This document shows, one piece after another, positions 11,921-24,000 of a DNA stretch of 64,000 bases. The notes beneath the pieces are model-generated. The model saw only the letters and a program-made list of their open reading frames with translations. It was not told the DNA's origin and did not search any database. This stretch comes from Bombyx mori (Eukaryota > Arthropoda > Insecta > Lepidoptera > Bombycidae). The first letter of the stretch is position 1; every line of letters begins with the position of its first letter. Both the position numbers and the translations under genes were made by a program. The DNA is taken from positions 16,217,001-16,281,000 of the forward strand of contig NC_085119.1 of assembly GCF_030269925.1 (NCBI RefSeq), given 5' to 3'.

Positions 11921-12011
11921 AATTATATTGTGTATCTATCATCTAACCGTAAAATGGGAGAACCGGGACACTTTTTAAGTTCGACATTGATTTTGGAACG
12001 AAGTTCCTTTA

Positions 12012-12202
12012 GAAGTCGTCGTGGCCTAAAGGATAAGACGTCCGGTGTATTTATTTATTTATTTATTTATTTACATAAGTACTGCCACATCACAAACATC
12101 TAACATTGAAAATAAATTTAAACTATTTAATTTATGGCCTGATGCATGTGACAACAATGGCGTACATAGCATTGGCAATTCATCGGCTCGAAAATGGAAT
12201 AC

Positions 12203-12234
<32 letters not shown>

Positions 12235-12862
12235 CAGTACTATTTGTTGAAATATTAATAAAAATGTCTAAAAATGTCACGTCATATCGAAAAGAAGAAA
12301 AGAAGAAATGTTAATATAATGTCAAGCAACAACAAGTCAGTTATAGAACAAGCAATGATCAACGATTAAAGTTAAAGTTAAGGTCCCTTTTCCTTTCTTT
12401 TCCTATCTTGTCCTTAAATACACGCAACTTGTCGTGGAACACATCAAGATCGTATATAGTGTATTCGTATATAGCGATGCAACGGTGTTCGAATCCCGCA
12501 GGCGGGTACCAATTTTTCTTATGAAATACGTACTTAACAATTGTTCACGATTGACTTCCACGGTGAAGGAATAACATCGTGTAATAAAAATCAAACCCAA
12601 AAAATTATAATTTGCGTAATTACTGGTGGTAGGACCTCTTGTGAGTCCGCACGGGTAGGTACCACCGCCCCGCCTATTTCTGCCGTGAAGCAGTAATGCG
12701 TTTCGGTTTGAAGGGTGGGGCAGCCGTTGTAACTATACTGAGACCTTAGAACTTATATCTCAAGGTGTGTGGCGCATTTACGTTGTAGATGTCTATGGGT
12801 TCCAGTAACCACTTAACACCAGGTGGGCTGTGTGCTAGTCCACACATTTAGGCAATAAAAAA
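12012..12862 (+). mobile_element. Near full-length SINE with tRNA-like head, split by an insertion
   Basis: The A-box-like GTGGCCTAAAGGATAAGACG lies at about 12021, and the B-box GTGTTCGAATCCCGC at about 12488; they should be about 30 bp apart. The inserted 12052-12458 is flanked by GTGTATT on both sides. After the head come CACGATTGACTTCCACGGTG and the full common tail to oligo-A. This copy shows that the family is tRNA-derived with a Pol III promoter. Confidence 0.85.
12052..12458 (-). mobile_element. Unclassified retroposon inserted inside the SINE
   Basis: This 407-bp insertion has an exact 7-bp target duplication (GTGTATT at 12045-12051 and 12459-12465). Its left end is (TATT)n, so its own tail points to the minus strand. 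It contains an (ATA)n microsatellite. No coding frame was found. Confidence 0.65.
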
Positions 12863-13232
12863 AGGGACCGTGCGGAGGGGTACCCTAACCGGGAAAAAAC
12901 GTCCGTAACGTAAGGTTTTTATTAGTAATGCACATTTTAATTTTGTAATGCAATTTATTAGTAAACACAGTGTACGACCTCACTTTGTAATAACGTACAA
13001 AAAATAACAAATTTTTATCATTCATTGACCACGATCTCAGAGCGTTCGTTGGCGCAATACCTACACTACAACCGTGAATGAAGTGTACCAAAATAAGTTC
13101 GCACGTTACCGAATGGCCGTGGGTTGTTGTGAAACCTCCAGTTTTATTTTCTTTATACCCCGAATAGAACTTAAAATTAATATTTTTATAATAAGGAACT
13201 TCGTTCCTATCCCGTGTCCCACGACACCACAT
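12863..13232 (-). repeat. Dispersed repeat, family D copy 2
   Basis: It ends in GGAACTTCGTTCCTATCC and CCCACGACACCACAT as in the copy at 9176-9416; the left boundary is uncertain. Confidence 0.4.
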
Positions 13233-14330
13233 ATCTTTTTTTATCGTTTTTTTTTTGTAGTTATAGTAATAAAACGGCGATCATAATGGTTCTGGTAGTT
13301 TAAATTTTCATTTATAATGCATTAAGGTATGTATAGTTTATTAAAGAATTATTCCGGACGGCCACCGCTCAGGTTTCGGTCACCACGTGTGATTTTTAGA
13401 TTCTTACGTTGAAAAGTGGCAGCTCGAGTATTGCCGCAGTGGCTGTTGCGGAACGGGTGCTGGGATTGCTTCGAGAAAAATAACGAAGGCTCAGTATGGC
13501 GTTCACACGGTCCTCGTGGCTTGACCGGCGCAGGGCGGAGGAGCGAGTCTCTTCTTGTTTCTTCGTCCGGAGAGGTGTTGACTCGTCGGCTCGCTGTCTC
13601 GAACTCGCGCTCCTACGCCAAATCAAAGACCACGAGGACCAATCTTTATTCACAAACAAAATATTTACAAATTTAACTTATTTCTAACATATCCTATTCA
13701 TTTTGTCGCGGACATTCTCTATTTCTATTTACTTATTTTTAATCATATTTATTCTAATTATTATGTCCATCGCGAACAAGAATAATCATAAAACAAAAAC
13801 TCACTTGTCCCTATTGACCCTGGCGTTGGGTGAATCGGGCCGCTTAAGGGGTTAATAGTTTTTCGCTAGGGCTGGCACTATTTGGTTGTTAGGTAGGTAC
13901 TTAACTTTAGGTACTTAATTTTTTAATAAGTTACAAAACTTTGATGACTAAATTAAACTATTTAATATTCTTAAACACCAAATAAAAGTCATTTTTAGTG
14001 CACCAAAGTTAAATCTCTAACAACTCAACAAAAGTATTGGAATATCCCAGATTTGTCCCTATTCCCACCAATCTACTGTAATACAAAAAAAAATCCGTTA
14101 GCTTTGCCTACGTGCACGGGAACGCGGCCATGGATAATAAATACACTTAATAAAGCTGTTCCCACAAGCGAAGCCAGACGGTGATGTTATACATTTTGAC
14201 GTGGTAACGCCAAAGGAGACGATTGTTTATATATTTTTATAGTTTTGAGTTATGACAAATATAAAGTTTCCCAATGCGTTATTAGTCTTATTGGGTTGTT
14301 CTTATTGGGTATTGGTCTTATTGGGTTTGG
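13233..14330. other. Gene-free stretch
   Basis: Several short overlapping frames at 13396-13687 on both strands resemble no known protein. The rest is AT-rich with no recognised element. Confidence 0.4.
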
Positions 14331-14760
14331 GTGATGACATATGGCACTGAGACGTGTTCGCTCACAATGGGCCTTATGAGAAGACTCAAGGTCACCCAAA
14401 GAGCAATGGAGAGGGCTATGCTCGGAGTTTTCCTGCGAGATCAAATCAGAAGTGAGGAGATTCGCAGGAAAACCATGGTAACCGACATAGCCCAAAGGAT
14501 TGCGACATTGAAATGGCAGTGGGCAGGACACCTTGCTCGCTTAACAGATGGCCGTTGGGGCCAGAGAGTTCTTGAGTGGCGACCGCGTACCGGAAGACGT
14601 AGCGTGGGTAATCCTCCCACAAGATGGACCGACGATCTATTGAGGTTCGCGGGGATCCGCTGGATGCAGGCAGCGCAGGACCGGTCTTTGTGGCGAGGCT
14701 TCGACGAGACATTCGAGCTTCTTAATATATTCCGCTGGTGTTGGTCCATCGTATCGCAAT
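14331..14760 (+). pseudogene. RTE-like LINE reverse transcriptase C-terminal fragment
   Basis: The frame encodes YGTETCSLTMGLMRRLKVTQ, RAMERAMLGVFLRDQIRSEE, KWQWAGHLARLTDGRWGQRV and NPPTRWTDDLLRFAG, the C-terminus of a polymerase widespread in moth genomes. It is different from the fragment at 1387. The 5' part is missing and a SINE follows directly. Confidence 0.85.
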
Positions 14761-14762
14761 AT

Positions 14763-14999
14763 TTGGTAGGACCTCTTGTGAGTCCGCACGGGTAGGTACC
14801 ACCACCCGCCTATTTCTGCCGTGAAGCAGTAATGCGTTTCGGTTTGAAGGATGGGGCAGCCGTTGTAACTGTACTTGAGACCTTCGAACTTATATCTCAA
14901 GGTGGGTGGCGCGTTTACGTTGTAGATGTCTATGGGCTTCAGTAACCACTTAACACCAGGTGGGCTGTGAGCACGTCCACCCATCAAAGCAATAAAAAA
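14763..14999 (+). mobile_element. SINE tail (Bm1-like)
   Basis: From GGTAGGACCTCTTGTGAG to GCAATAAAAAAA; it directly abuts the LINE fragment to the left. Confidence 0.88.
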
Positions 15000-17060
15000 A
15001 ATTGAAATTCAATTAAAAACATTGAATTGTTGATACTAGTATCAAAATAAACGGTCCTTTAATTGCAAGGTTAAATGTGGCGTATTAAGCAAAATGTTGC
15101 TTAAACTAAGGAGTCTTTCACCCCTCAATATGTATTCATGGTTAGCGACATTGCTCACGTCAAGCTACGCTTCAACGAATTTCAAAAGCTACATTATTCA
15201 TGTAGTACTTTCCTCAAAGTTACTTGGCGAAATAAAACACAATATTACATACAAATACGGTTTATTAATATAAATTACAGTCCATCGAAACATTCGTCGC
15301 ACAAATATTCACCTACGTAAATGCAAACATATATATATATATGTATATATCATATCGATTACAAGGCCATTATACGACAACACGACCAAATCATTTGTTC
15401 TCAACACTGGAGCTACTACACTGGATGTATGAACCCAACGAATATAATGAATTTTGGACATTAGAAAGAAAGAAAGAAAAACATTTCTTAATCAAAATAC
15501 TATGTTGTATATATATAAAGATTTTTGTCACAACACAAACTTAAATTTTTAATCAAAATCGAGGACACATTTCATTGTTTTTATACGATTTTTCAATTCT
15601 AAAACTCAAATCGGTTTTGTTCAAAATGCGCTCTTAAATGTATTTCTAATGTAAATTAATAACATAAATTCCACCTAAGCCAAGCCACACTTGTAGTCAA
15701 CACGCAATAAAGAGTGTCAGTGCATGGGAGAAAAATTATAACAATAGCCGATAGTTCTCATATTTAGATAAGTTTTTTTTAAAGATACACAAACCTACAT
15801 ATCGAGTGGTGTAGGGCTATTTGGTTTAAGCGACATTTCGCTTAATAAGAGAAATTGATCTTGTAATTAAAGGTCCGTTTAATTTGGTATTATTATCAAA
15901 TTAATGAGTGAATGAATGAATGATTTATTTTATTTCAGACAACAACAAGTCCATATGTGTACATAGTATCATTGAAACATACATACAATTAACAAAACCA
16001 ATTAAATAAAAAAGATACATTTATTAAAAATAATTATCAGTTGAATACATTTCAAATATTCCATTCAACGGATACTTACTTCGAACCAACCATTATCGAT
16101 GTTTTTAATTGAACTTCAATTAAGTTAACCCCAATCAATTTTTTTTGTTACGATATTTTTTTCAAATTTTATTATTTAAATGGCTGTACGGTTGCAAAAA
16201 TGTCGCTTAAACCAAATAGCCTCCTCACCTCTCGGCAAATATTTTAAAATAATAACATAATATAATTAATCATTAATACTTTTCTACAACCCTAACGTAA
16301 AAGATAAAGAAGAAAAAACCAAAAAAATTTGTACAAAGTACATTAATAGCTCCACCATACATATACATACATTATTATATTGAAATATATTATTATTATT
16401 ATTAAACTACAATTATTATTATATCTAAGGGGATCCATACGTTGATCCCGGGTTATTTATTATTGGTCGCTAGAGGATTTTTGGTGACCGCACTAATTAC
16501 AGATTATATAATCGGCGGCTGTGTCCTGACGCACGGCTCAAACGATCGTAAGTGTCGCCGCAAAACAATCTTTGGTGACGAACTACAGCGGAGCGACGCA
16601 CACAACAACACACACAACGTTAGCTACATTTACTTACTACCCGCAAAACTAAATAAACATATTACCGAAGAGTCACACACATACGTAAATGAATATATTC
16701 AAAGAATTATAAACTGTAATAACATAAAGATAATATCTATATTTGAAAAGACAAACCAAAAAAAAATGCAATGCTCTGCAAGTAATTCGAGAAATTATTT
16801 CTATATACTCTTCAGACCTAGACTCGGGCCGCGTGCATACATTCGAGTCAGTGTTCATTGATTACCTAACCTCACGACCTCACGCGCGACCCACGCGTGC
16901 CCCTAGACGACGGTAGTGCGTTTATCGCCAGCCCTTAAAAGGTCAAAATGTAAAACGGATCTGCAAGCGGTCGTCGACCCGGACTTATCGCAATGCATAC
17001 TATCAATATTGAACGCCAGTTAAATACAGGATAAACAATAAATCTTGCGACACGGATTAC
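15000..17060. other. Gene-free stretch with short unrecognised frames
   Basis: It holds AT-rich sequence, a TA/CA-rich patch near 15330-15355 and (TTA)n at 16380-16425. A 139-codon frame at 16442-16861 matches no family I know and lacks exon-like context. Part may belong to a long calnexin 3' UTR or be simple intergenic DNA. Confidence 0.4.
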
Positions 17061-17061
17061 T

Positions 17062-17210
17062 GTGTGTAGTGCGAGTATTTTAACGTTCTCGATAGCGTAA
17101 AAGTTAACTCAACGTTTGCCGCTAGGGGCGCTGTTCCAACTGCATGAGTGCATACAAATTCGATTTAACTTTTACGCTATCGAGAACGTTAAAATACTCG
17201 CACTAAACAC
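17062..17210. mobile_element. MITE copy 2, palindromic
   Basis: The terminal inverted repeats are about 48 bp: GTGTGTAGTGCGAGTATTTT with AACGTTCTCGATAGCGTAAA at the left, and the reverse complement at the right. The centre has GCCGCTAGGGGCGCT. It lies in the region 3' of calnexin. Confidence 0.85.
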
Positions 17211-17703
17211 AATGAAGTCGAGTGGAAATTTTCTCTAAAAAACGATTTAAATGCAAGAACGAGAACGTTATTGAATTCAAAATGGCCGACGTCAAATGGT
17301 CGCCATTTTGTTGTAACGAACGAAATCTAAATTTAAATTTCTAAATCTGAAATATAGAAAGTTCAGTACATTTAAAATACAATGAAGTACTAAAAGATAC
17401 TACAGACTATTCTATGGACACGTCCTATTGAACGGTTGAATAATAATATATATACCTGTCTCGTTCGCACGTATAGCGCTATCTCGTTTACTCCTTACGA
17501 GGCTTCCGTTTCCTGTGTCCGTCGCCAGCGCCCTCTGTTTCTGTTGGGCTCGCCTGTAATATTACTTGTTGGTTACGTTACGTTGATCACGTTAAAAGGG
17601 CATGTCTGATTATTTCAGTGGATTTCATATAACTAACAACGTGCAGCACAAATGCCTAACGTTAATTTAGACTGATTTAGATGACCGTTACCACTAAATC
17701 GTT

Positions 17704-17953
17704 TTTGAAGTGAAACTTCTTAAGGCGCGTTGATAGTCAAATTTAACTCGCGTCAGATTCGTTACGACTAGAGACAAAAGATACAATTTAGGAACAGCGA
17801 GAGTGAGAAAATATGAGAGTGGGAAAGGACAAAGCGAGCTATATAGCTAGCTTATACACAGCATTCCCTATTCACAAGAAATTTGATATAAGGATGAAAA
17901 ATGAAGAAAACCACAATACTACACACCGTAAAAGAAGTTTCACTTCTTTCACA
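17704..17953 (-). repeat. Repeat with GAAGTGAAACTTCTT ends, copy 1
   Basis: GAAGTGAAACTTCTT at the left and its inverse at 17934-17950 bound about 250 bp; the right part is related, inverted, to 50984-51235 (GTGTGTAGTATTGTGGTTTT). It probably lies in calnexin's 3' UTR. Confidence 0.5.
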
Positions 17954-18009
17954 TGCACCAAGTTGCACGCGCACCATGTTTTTAATTTCACCATATTATG
18001 GTTATAATG

Positions 18010-21000
18010 TCATACCTCCGTAGTCAAAGTTACGTTCTCGACTTCTTCCTCCGGACCCTCGAGATCAGCTTTGGTCTTGGTGGGTTTCTCCCGAGGCTCC
18101 TCCTCTTTGAGATCCTCTTCGGCTTCCGATTGATGAGGGTCGTCTTCCACAAATGCGTCTGTCTTCTTGGGATCTGCTTCTGGCTCCTGATTTGAAAAAA
18201 TCATTCACTCGTTCGTTCGTTCTTTGGTGTGAGATCAAGTCATTGATTTTGAAAATGTACCCCTCATCGGGTTTTAGATATTAATAAATTCAATGTATAC
18301 TAATAAAATGTTAAGTAGGTATATAGCACAATTATAGAGAATTATTAATAACAATTTAAAGTTAAATTATTTAAAACTGTTCGTTTAGAATAATTGATTA
18401 ATGAATATAAATAAATTAGAAAAAAAAACAACTTTCTCCTAAAACTTTTAGTGTAAATTTATTATTAGTAATTGTGACGTCATTAGTTTATGACGAGATA
18501 ATAATTTCAAATGCTTTAATGGGATAATTAAAATAATTTTAACAATACTTTTTTTAATCAATGAATACTTGTAAATGTAGTGTTAGATATTTAATAATCA
18601 AAATAATAAATCAAAAATCATTCATCTCCATTAAACCGTTGTTATGTGGTTATTACCACTTAATTCCATCACGTATAGGTTCCTTTTTATCTCGACTTAC
18701 AGATTTAGGGCCGCACAGGAGATAGGTCACGAAGCCAATGACCAGGAAGGCTCCGAGGATCACGACGGCGTAAACCCAGGGATTGTCCCCGGCGTACTTC
18801 AGACCGCGGTCCAAAAACGAATCCTGTAATATTAGCTCAACTACTCAACTAGCCAACACACGCACTGCTCTACACAATGTGCTCATTTTTAACACACAAA
18901 TAAAATCACACCACAATAAAATATGTGGTCCCTACACTTTTTATCACATGTGCAACGTGGACTCGATCTGAAAAACCAATATGACCTAATATGATTGTAT
19001 TAATAGAATCGTAGCCGTTACAAAACTACTAATGTACGAATTACTAATTGTGCCTTAGAATTAATTAGCGTATGCCAATCAACCTCACATCTGCCCAGCT
19101 ACAAACATTACAGAATGGAGCGCAAGCCGTGACCTGTAACATTACCTTCTAAGTTCTAGCTTGTTTATGTCATTGATAATGGCAATGAACAGAATTGAAC
19201 CTATCATCTATGCAACACGTCACTGTATGCCCCGCCCTCGTAATAAAGTTATGTCAACTATTTTGTATTAGTTTTTTCAGTACATTTTTTTTGAGCTCAT
19301 TTTTTTTAAATTTCCCACGCAATGACGCTATAGAAGGGAGGGTAAAGTTTGCACGAACTAACATTTTTTAAAATTTCCTTCACAATGACGCTATAGAAGA
19401 AAGGGTAACGTTTGCACGAACTAACATTTTTTTCTAATTTACCCCACAATGACGCTATAATAAGGAGAGTAACGTTTGCACGGACTAACTTTTTTTTTAA
19501 ATTTCCCCCATGATGACTCTATAGAAGGGAGCGTAACGTTTGCACGAACTAACATTTTTTTAAATTTCCCACACAATGACGCTATAGTACGGAGGGTAAA
19601 GTTTGCACGAACAAACATTTTTTTAATTTCCCCCACAATGACGCTATAAAAGGAAGGGTAACGTTTGCACAAACTAACATTTTTTTAATTTCCCCCATAA
19701 TGACGCTATAGAAGAGAGGGTAACGTTTGCACGAACTACCGTTTTGTATATAGCCGTGGTGCTATTCGTGTACTCTATAAGAGTTGTCGACTGTACACTA
19801 GTGCTAGGCGAGCTGTACACTAGCGCTAGGCGAGCTGTACACTAGCGCACCTCCTGCGCGCGGCGCGCCAGCAAGGCGACGTAGAGCGCGACGGGCGTGC
19901 CCACGTACGCGGCGTACAGCGCCCACCAGCCCGGCTTGTAGTTCATTGCGCGGAGTATCCGACCCCACAAACTTTTCTATGGCACGATCAACACCATTTG
20001 ATTTGATTTGATTTGATTTGAGTAAATTCACGAACCGCTTTTCTTTTTTTAACCTATGCTAGTAGTCTTGAGAGGCAATTAATTTTAGCTTCACTCTAAC
20101 ATGTAGGTGAGCTCACGGGGCTCAAACCGGAACTGACGCTAACATTGGCCCTAGCAAGAATAGTTCTTCGCAGAATCTACCACCGGATCGGAAACACGAC
20201 CCACTGAGAAGATCCGGCTAGAAACTCAGTGGGCTATGTCTATGGGTTAATTCACTCGCCCTTCACGAGTCTTTCGTCGCAAGCGATGGGTTCGACGAGG
20301 ACAGTGACCGGCGCTTGTGGTACCTAGAAGCACCGTCAGTGAATCGGGAGGATCCGTAATGACGTGTTTAGGGCGACGTCGACTGTTTACCATTCGGTCT
20401 ACAGGATCGGGTATGTAATTCCCGGCGGTCACGACAAGAGGGTTTTCATGTCGTGCTCCTTTCTCGAAGTGGTAATGACGTTGAATATGTGTCCATAAGT
20501 GATTCATGCTATTGTCAATTTTGGAATCGAAATCTAAACGGATGCGTCTGCCATGTCCACGCTGAAGATCTAGTTCGCCACTGATCTTTCCTTTAAGTAG
20601 AATCCCTTTTGCTATCACCAACTGAACTCTAAGTTTGATCAAACAGGAATCCGTGACCAGCCGGTGTCTGGTGCGGCCTCAGCACACGTCCTTACACTGC
20701 TAACCGCGCGAATTTATGAGTAGTCCTGTTTGTTTCTGACGCAAAGCATCGGTCCATTCCAGTCCATAGGATAGAACATACGTAATTATGGTTGATAGTT
20801 CACGTCTCAATATGGACAGTATTTACTTTATGTCTATGGGCTCTGCTACCCGTCTGTCTACTTAATGTTATAAAAACGATGAGAATACCATTGTATTGTA
20901 TGATACCCTCCATCATATATTATGATTTAGTACAAAATCGCTAAGAAAATATTGACACTTGCCAAGTGATTCAACATACATAGATAACTTTACATCATAA

Positions 21001-24000
21001 TTCTCCTGCCCTTCTCCCAGTCACCTGGGGTCGGCGCAAAATGTTTTCTCCTTCCATACTCTTCTATCATATACCATTTCTTCGCTCACTCCCTTCTTAC
21101 CCATATCGTCTTTCACGCAATCCATCCATTTCTTCTTAGGTCTACCTCTTCCTCTATGTCAGCGGTCGGGGAACCGGGGTAAATTACCCCAAATGGGGTA
21201 AAATGAAATTTTGAGGGGTAAAAATAAAACTTTTATGAGTAAAAAGTATATTATATTCAAGTGAAACTTCTTTAGAATCGTAAATTTTTTTATTATTGTT
21301 TTCTTTTCAAAATTATCATGGGGGCTATAATATGAAAGATACTAAAAAGAAGCGATTTGGTTTTTTTTGTTCTTGGCCTGGTAATCATAATATCAACTTA
21401 CACAAAAATATTTTGGGGTAATAATTAAAAAAGTTCCCCGACTGCTGCTCTATGTCTACACAGATAACTTTACATTCGTATTAAATGGTAAGTCAGGTAC
21501 TTACAGAGTCCCTGGAAAGCTTGGCCTTCTTGAGCACGAAGGTCTGCTGCGCCCAGCGCTCCGCCAGCGCGAAGTCGTCCGTAACCAGCACGTTGTCGAA
21601 CAGCAGCATCGGGGACATGGACCACAGCTCGAACCCCACGCCGTGCTGCCAACACACACACGCGTGTACTACCAGGAAACTCAGAAAGCGACGTTAGAGA
21701 CAAATTATAATTTGCGTAATTACTGGTGGTAGGACCTCTTGTGAGTCCGCACGGGTAGGTACAACCACCCTGCCCATTTCTGCCGTGAAGCAGTAATGCG
21801 TTTCGGTTTGAAGGGTGGGGCAGCCGTTGTAACTGTACTGAGATCTTAGAACTTATATCTCAAGGTGGGTGGCGCATTTACGTTTTAGATGTCTATGGGC
21901 TCCAGTAAACACTTAACACATTTAAGATAACTTTTGTATTGCTTTACATATTTGAGTTCAATGGAAAGTGCAGTGTATGACTTCACTGCATCCACTGTCT
22001 TACTTATTCAATTATATTAATAAGATAGTATCTGACATTGTAAAATACAAAAAACATATCAATTGACAGAATTAAATTCTAATGTATGCTAATAGGTTTG
22101 GTTAGCTTTACAGAAATTATTACAAATTTGATATAATGGTATATATACCATAGTTAAAAATGCGCAATGTACGTTGAACACTACGGACTTCTTAGTTCCT
22201 TTCACAGTAAAATCAACTCTATATTATTAAGCATTAAGTTGAGGTTAAAACTTCTGACAAACATGAGTTCTAATCGTTTTAATAGGTATAACTGGAAGCG
22301 ATAAACTTCTTTGTGATTTGTGATAAACTGATTTGTTTATCCCACACAAGAGTAAGGTAGGTGTAGAGTAACTCACGATGGGTGTCATCTGGAAGGGGTG
22401 ATCGTCCTTGAAGTAGTCCGGGTTCGGAATGCGCCTCGGGTTCCACTTGCCCTTGTAGTTGGGGTTCGGGATCAGAGGAGCTCGCCATATGCCCTGGGTA
22501 CAAACTTATTATATTACATTCTCATTTGGAGTGTATTTCAATAATAAAAGTGAAGAAAGTATTTTGGATGCCTTTAGCAAAAAAAAACATTTAGTTATTT
22601 TATACAATTAAATTTAAATTATGATTTAACTAAAATTATAGATATAGATAATCGGCGTGTAGTAGGAGCAGGAATTTAGTACTCGTCCCAGTGAGACAGT
22701 ACCTTGTAGTTAGGGTTGGGCACGGTGGGGGGCGCCCACTGGCCGCAGCCCGGCGCCGACTCGCACGCAGGGTTGTCAACGAGCGCGGCCTCCCTCGTGC
22801 CGATCAGACAGTACCTTGTAGTTAGGGTTGGGCACGGTGGGGGGCGCCCACTGGCCGCAGCCCGGCGCCGACTCGCACGCAGGGTTGTCAACGAGCGCGG
22901 CCTCCCTCGTGCCGATCAGACAGTACCTTGTAGTTAGGGTTGGGCACGGTGGGGGGCGCCCACTGGCCGCAGCCCGGCGCCGACTCGCACGCAGGGTTGT
23001 CAACGAGCGCGGCCTCCCTCGTGCCGATCAGACAGTACCTTGTAGTTAGGGTTGGGCACGGTGGGGGGCGCCCACTGGCCGCAGCCCGGCGCCGACTCGC
23101 ACGCAGGGTTGTCAACGAGCGCGGCCTCCCTCGTGCCGATCAGACAGTACCTTGTAGTTAGGGTTGGGCACGGTGGGGGGCGCCCACTGGCCGCAGCCCG
23201 GCGCCGACTCGCACGCAGGGTTGTCAACGAGCGCGGCCTCCCTCGTGCCGATCAGACAGTACCTTGTAGTTAGGGTTGGGCACGGTGGGGGGCGCCCACT
23301 GGCCGCAGCCCGGCGCCGACTCGCACGCAGGGTTGTCAACGAGCGCGGCCTCCCTCGTGCCGATCAGACAGTACCTTGTAGTTAGGGTTGGGCACGGTGG
23401 GGGGCGCCCACTGGCCGCAGCCCGGCGCCGACTCGCACGCAGGGTTGTCAACGAGCGCGGCCTCCCACGTGCCGTCCATCTCCTCGTCCCAGTCGGACGG
23501 CTTCACCGCCGACGGATCTGGTCAGATACATATGTATTGTTAAATGGTTAATGACTGTAGCATATTCCACCTTATACTAGCGTTTAAAAGTTTAAATTAT
23601 TATAGATAGATTTATACATCTAACACTTATTTTAAGTTGAGGTTTGGACATTTTAAAATAATCTTTAATGAGAGCTGAATAAGAATCTCTCATCTGTGGT
23701 TGTAAGTTGTGAATCATCATCATTGTTCAGGCATCTGTAGTGCTGAGGAGATCGATCCTTGAAATTATTGTATCCGTATTTTGTTATTGGTATTATTGAG
23801 TAAATTTTCGCGACCAATTAGAGTCGAGCTGTGTGTGACGCTAGAAACGTGTGCGGTTGCTATTGGATAAGAATATTGTTCCCTGACCCCACTATTCTAT
23901 AAAACTGTACGTTACAAATTCAGAATACACATGGCAAACGGTAACTCAAAAATTAAACATCTTTTAATTTCACCAAAAACAGTCCTCCAGTCCAAAGTAA

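Noticed and set aside
13396..13687. Overlapping 63-87 codon frames on both strands
   Set aside because: No homology recognised and no exon signals; perhaps part of an unclassified repeat.
16442..16861. 139-codon plus-strand frame beginning MIPGYLLLVARG
   Set aside because: No family recognised, no splice context, biased AT-rich composition; probably a chance frame.
19439..19672. 77-codon minus-strand frame with a repeating MLVRANVTL pattern
   Set aside because: It is a reading of the 62-bp intronic array, with no protein signature.
22676..23451. Repeated 73-75 codon frames on both strands in the array
   Set aside because: They are out-of-frame or artificially opened readings of the 112-bp calnexin units; the true frame is the spliced exon.
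22697..23480. CRISPR-like direct repeats
   Set aside because: The units are contiguous without unique spacers, derive from a coding exon, and the genome is eukaryotic.
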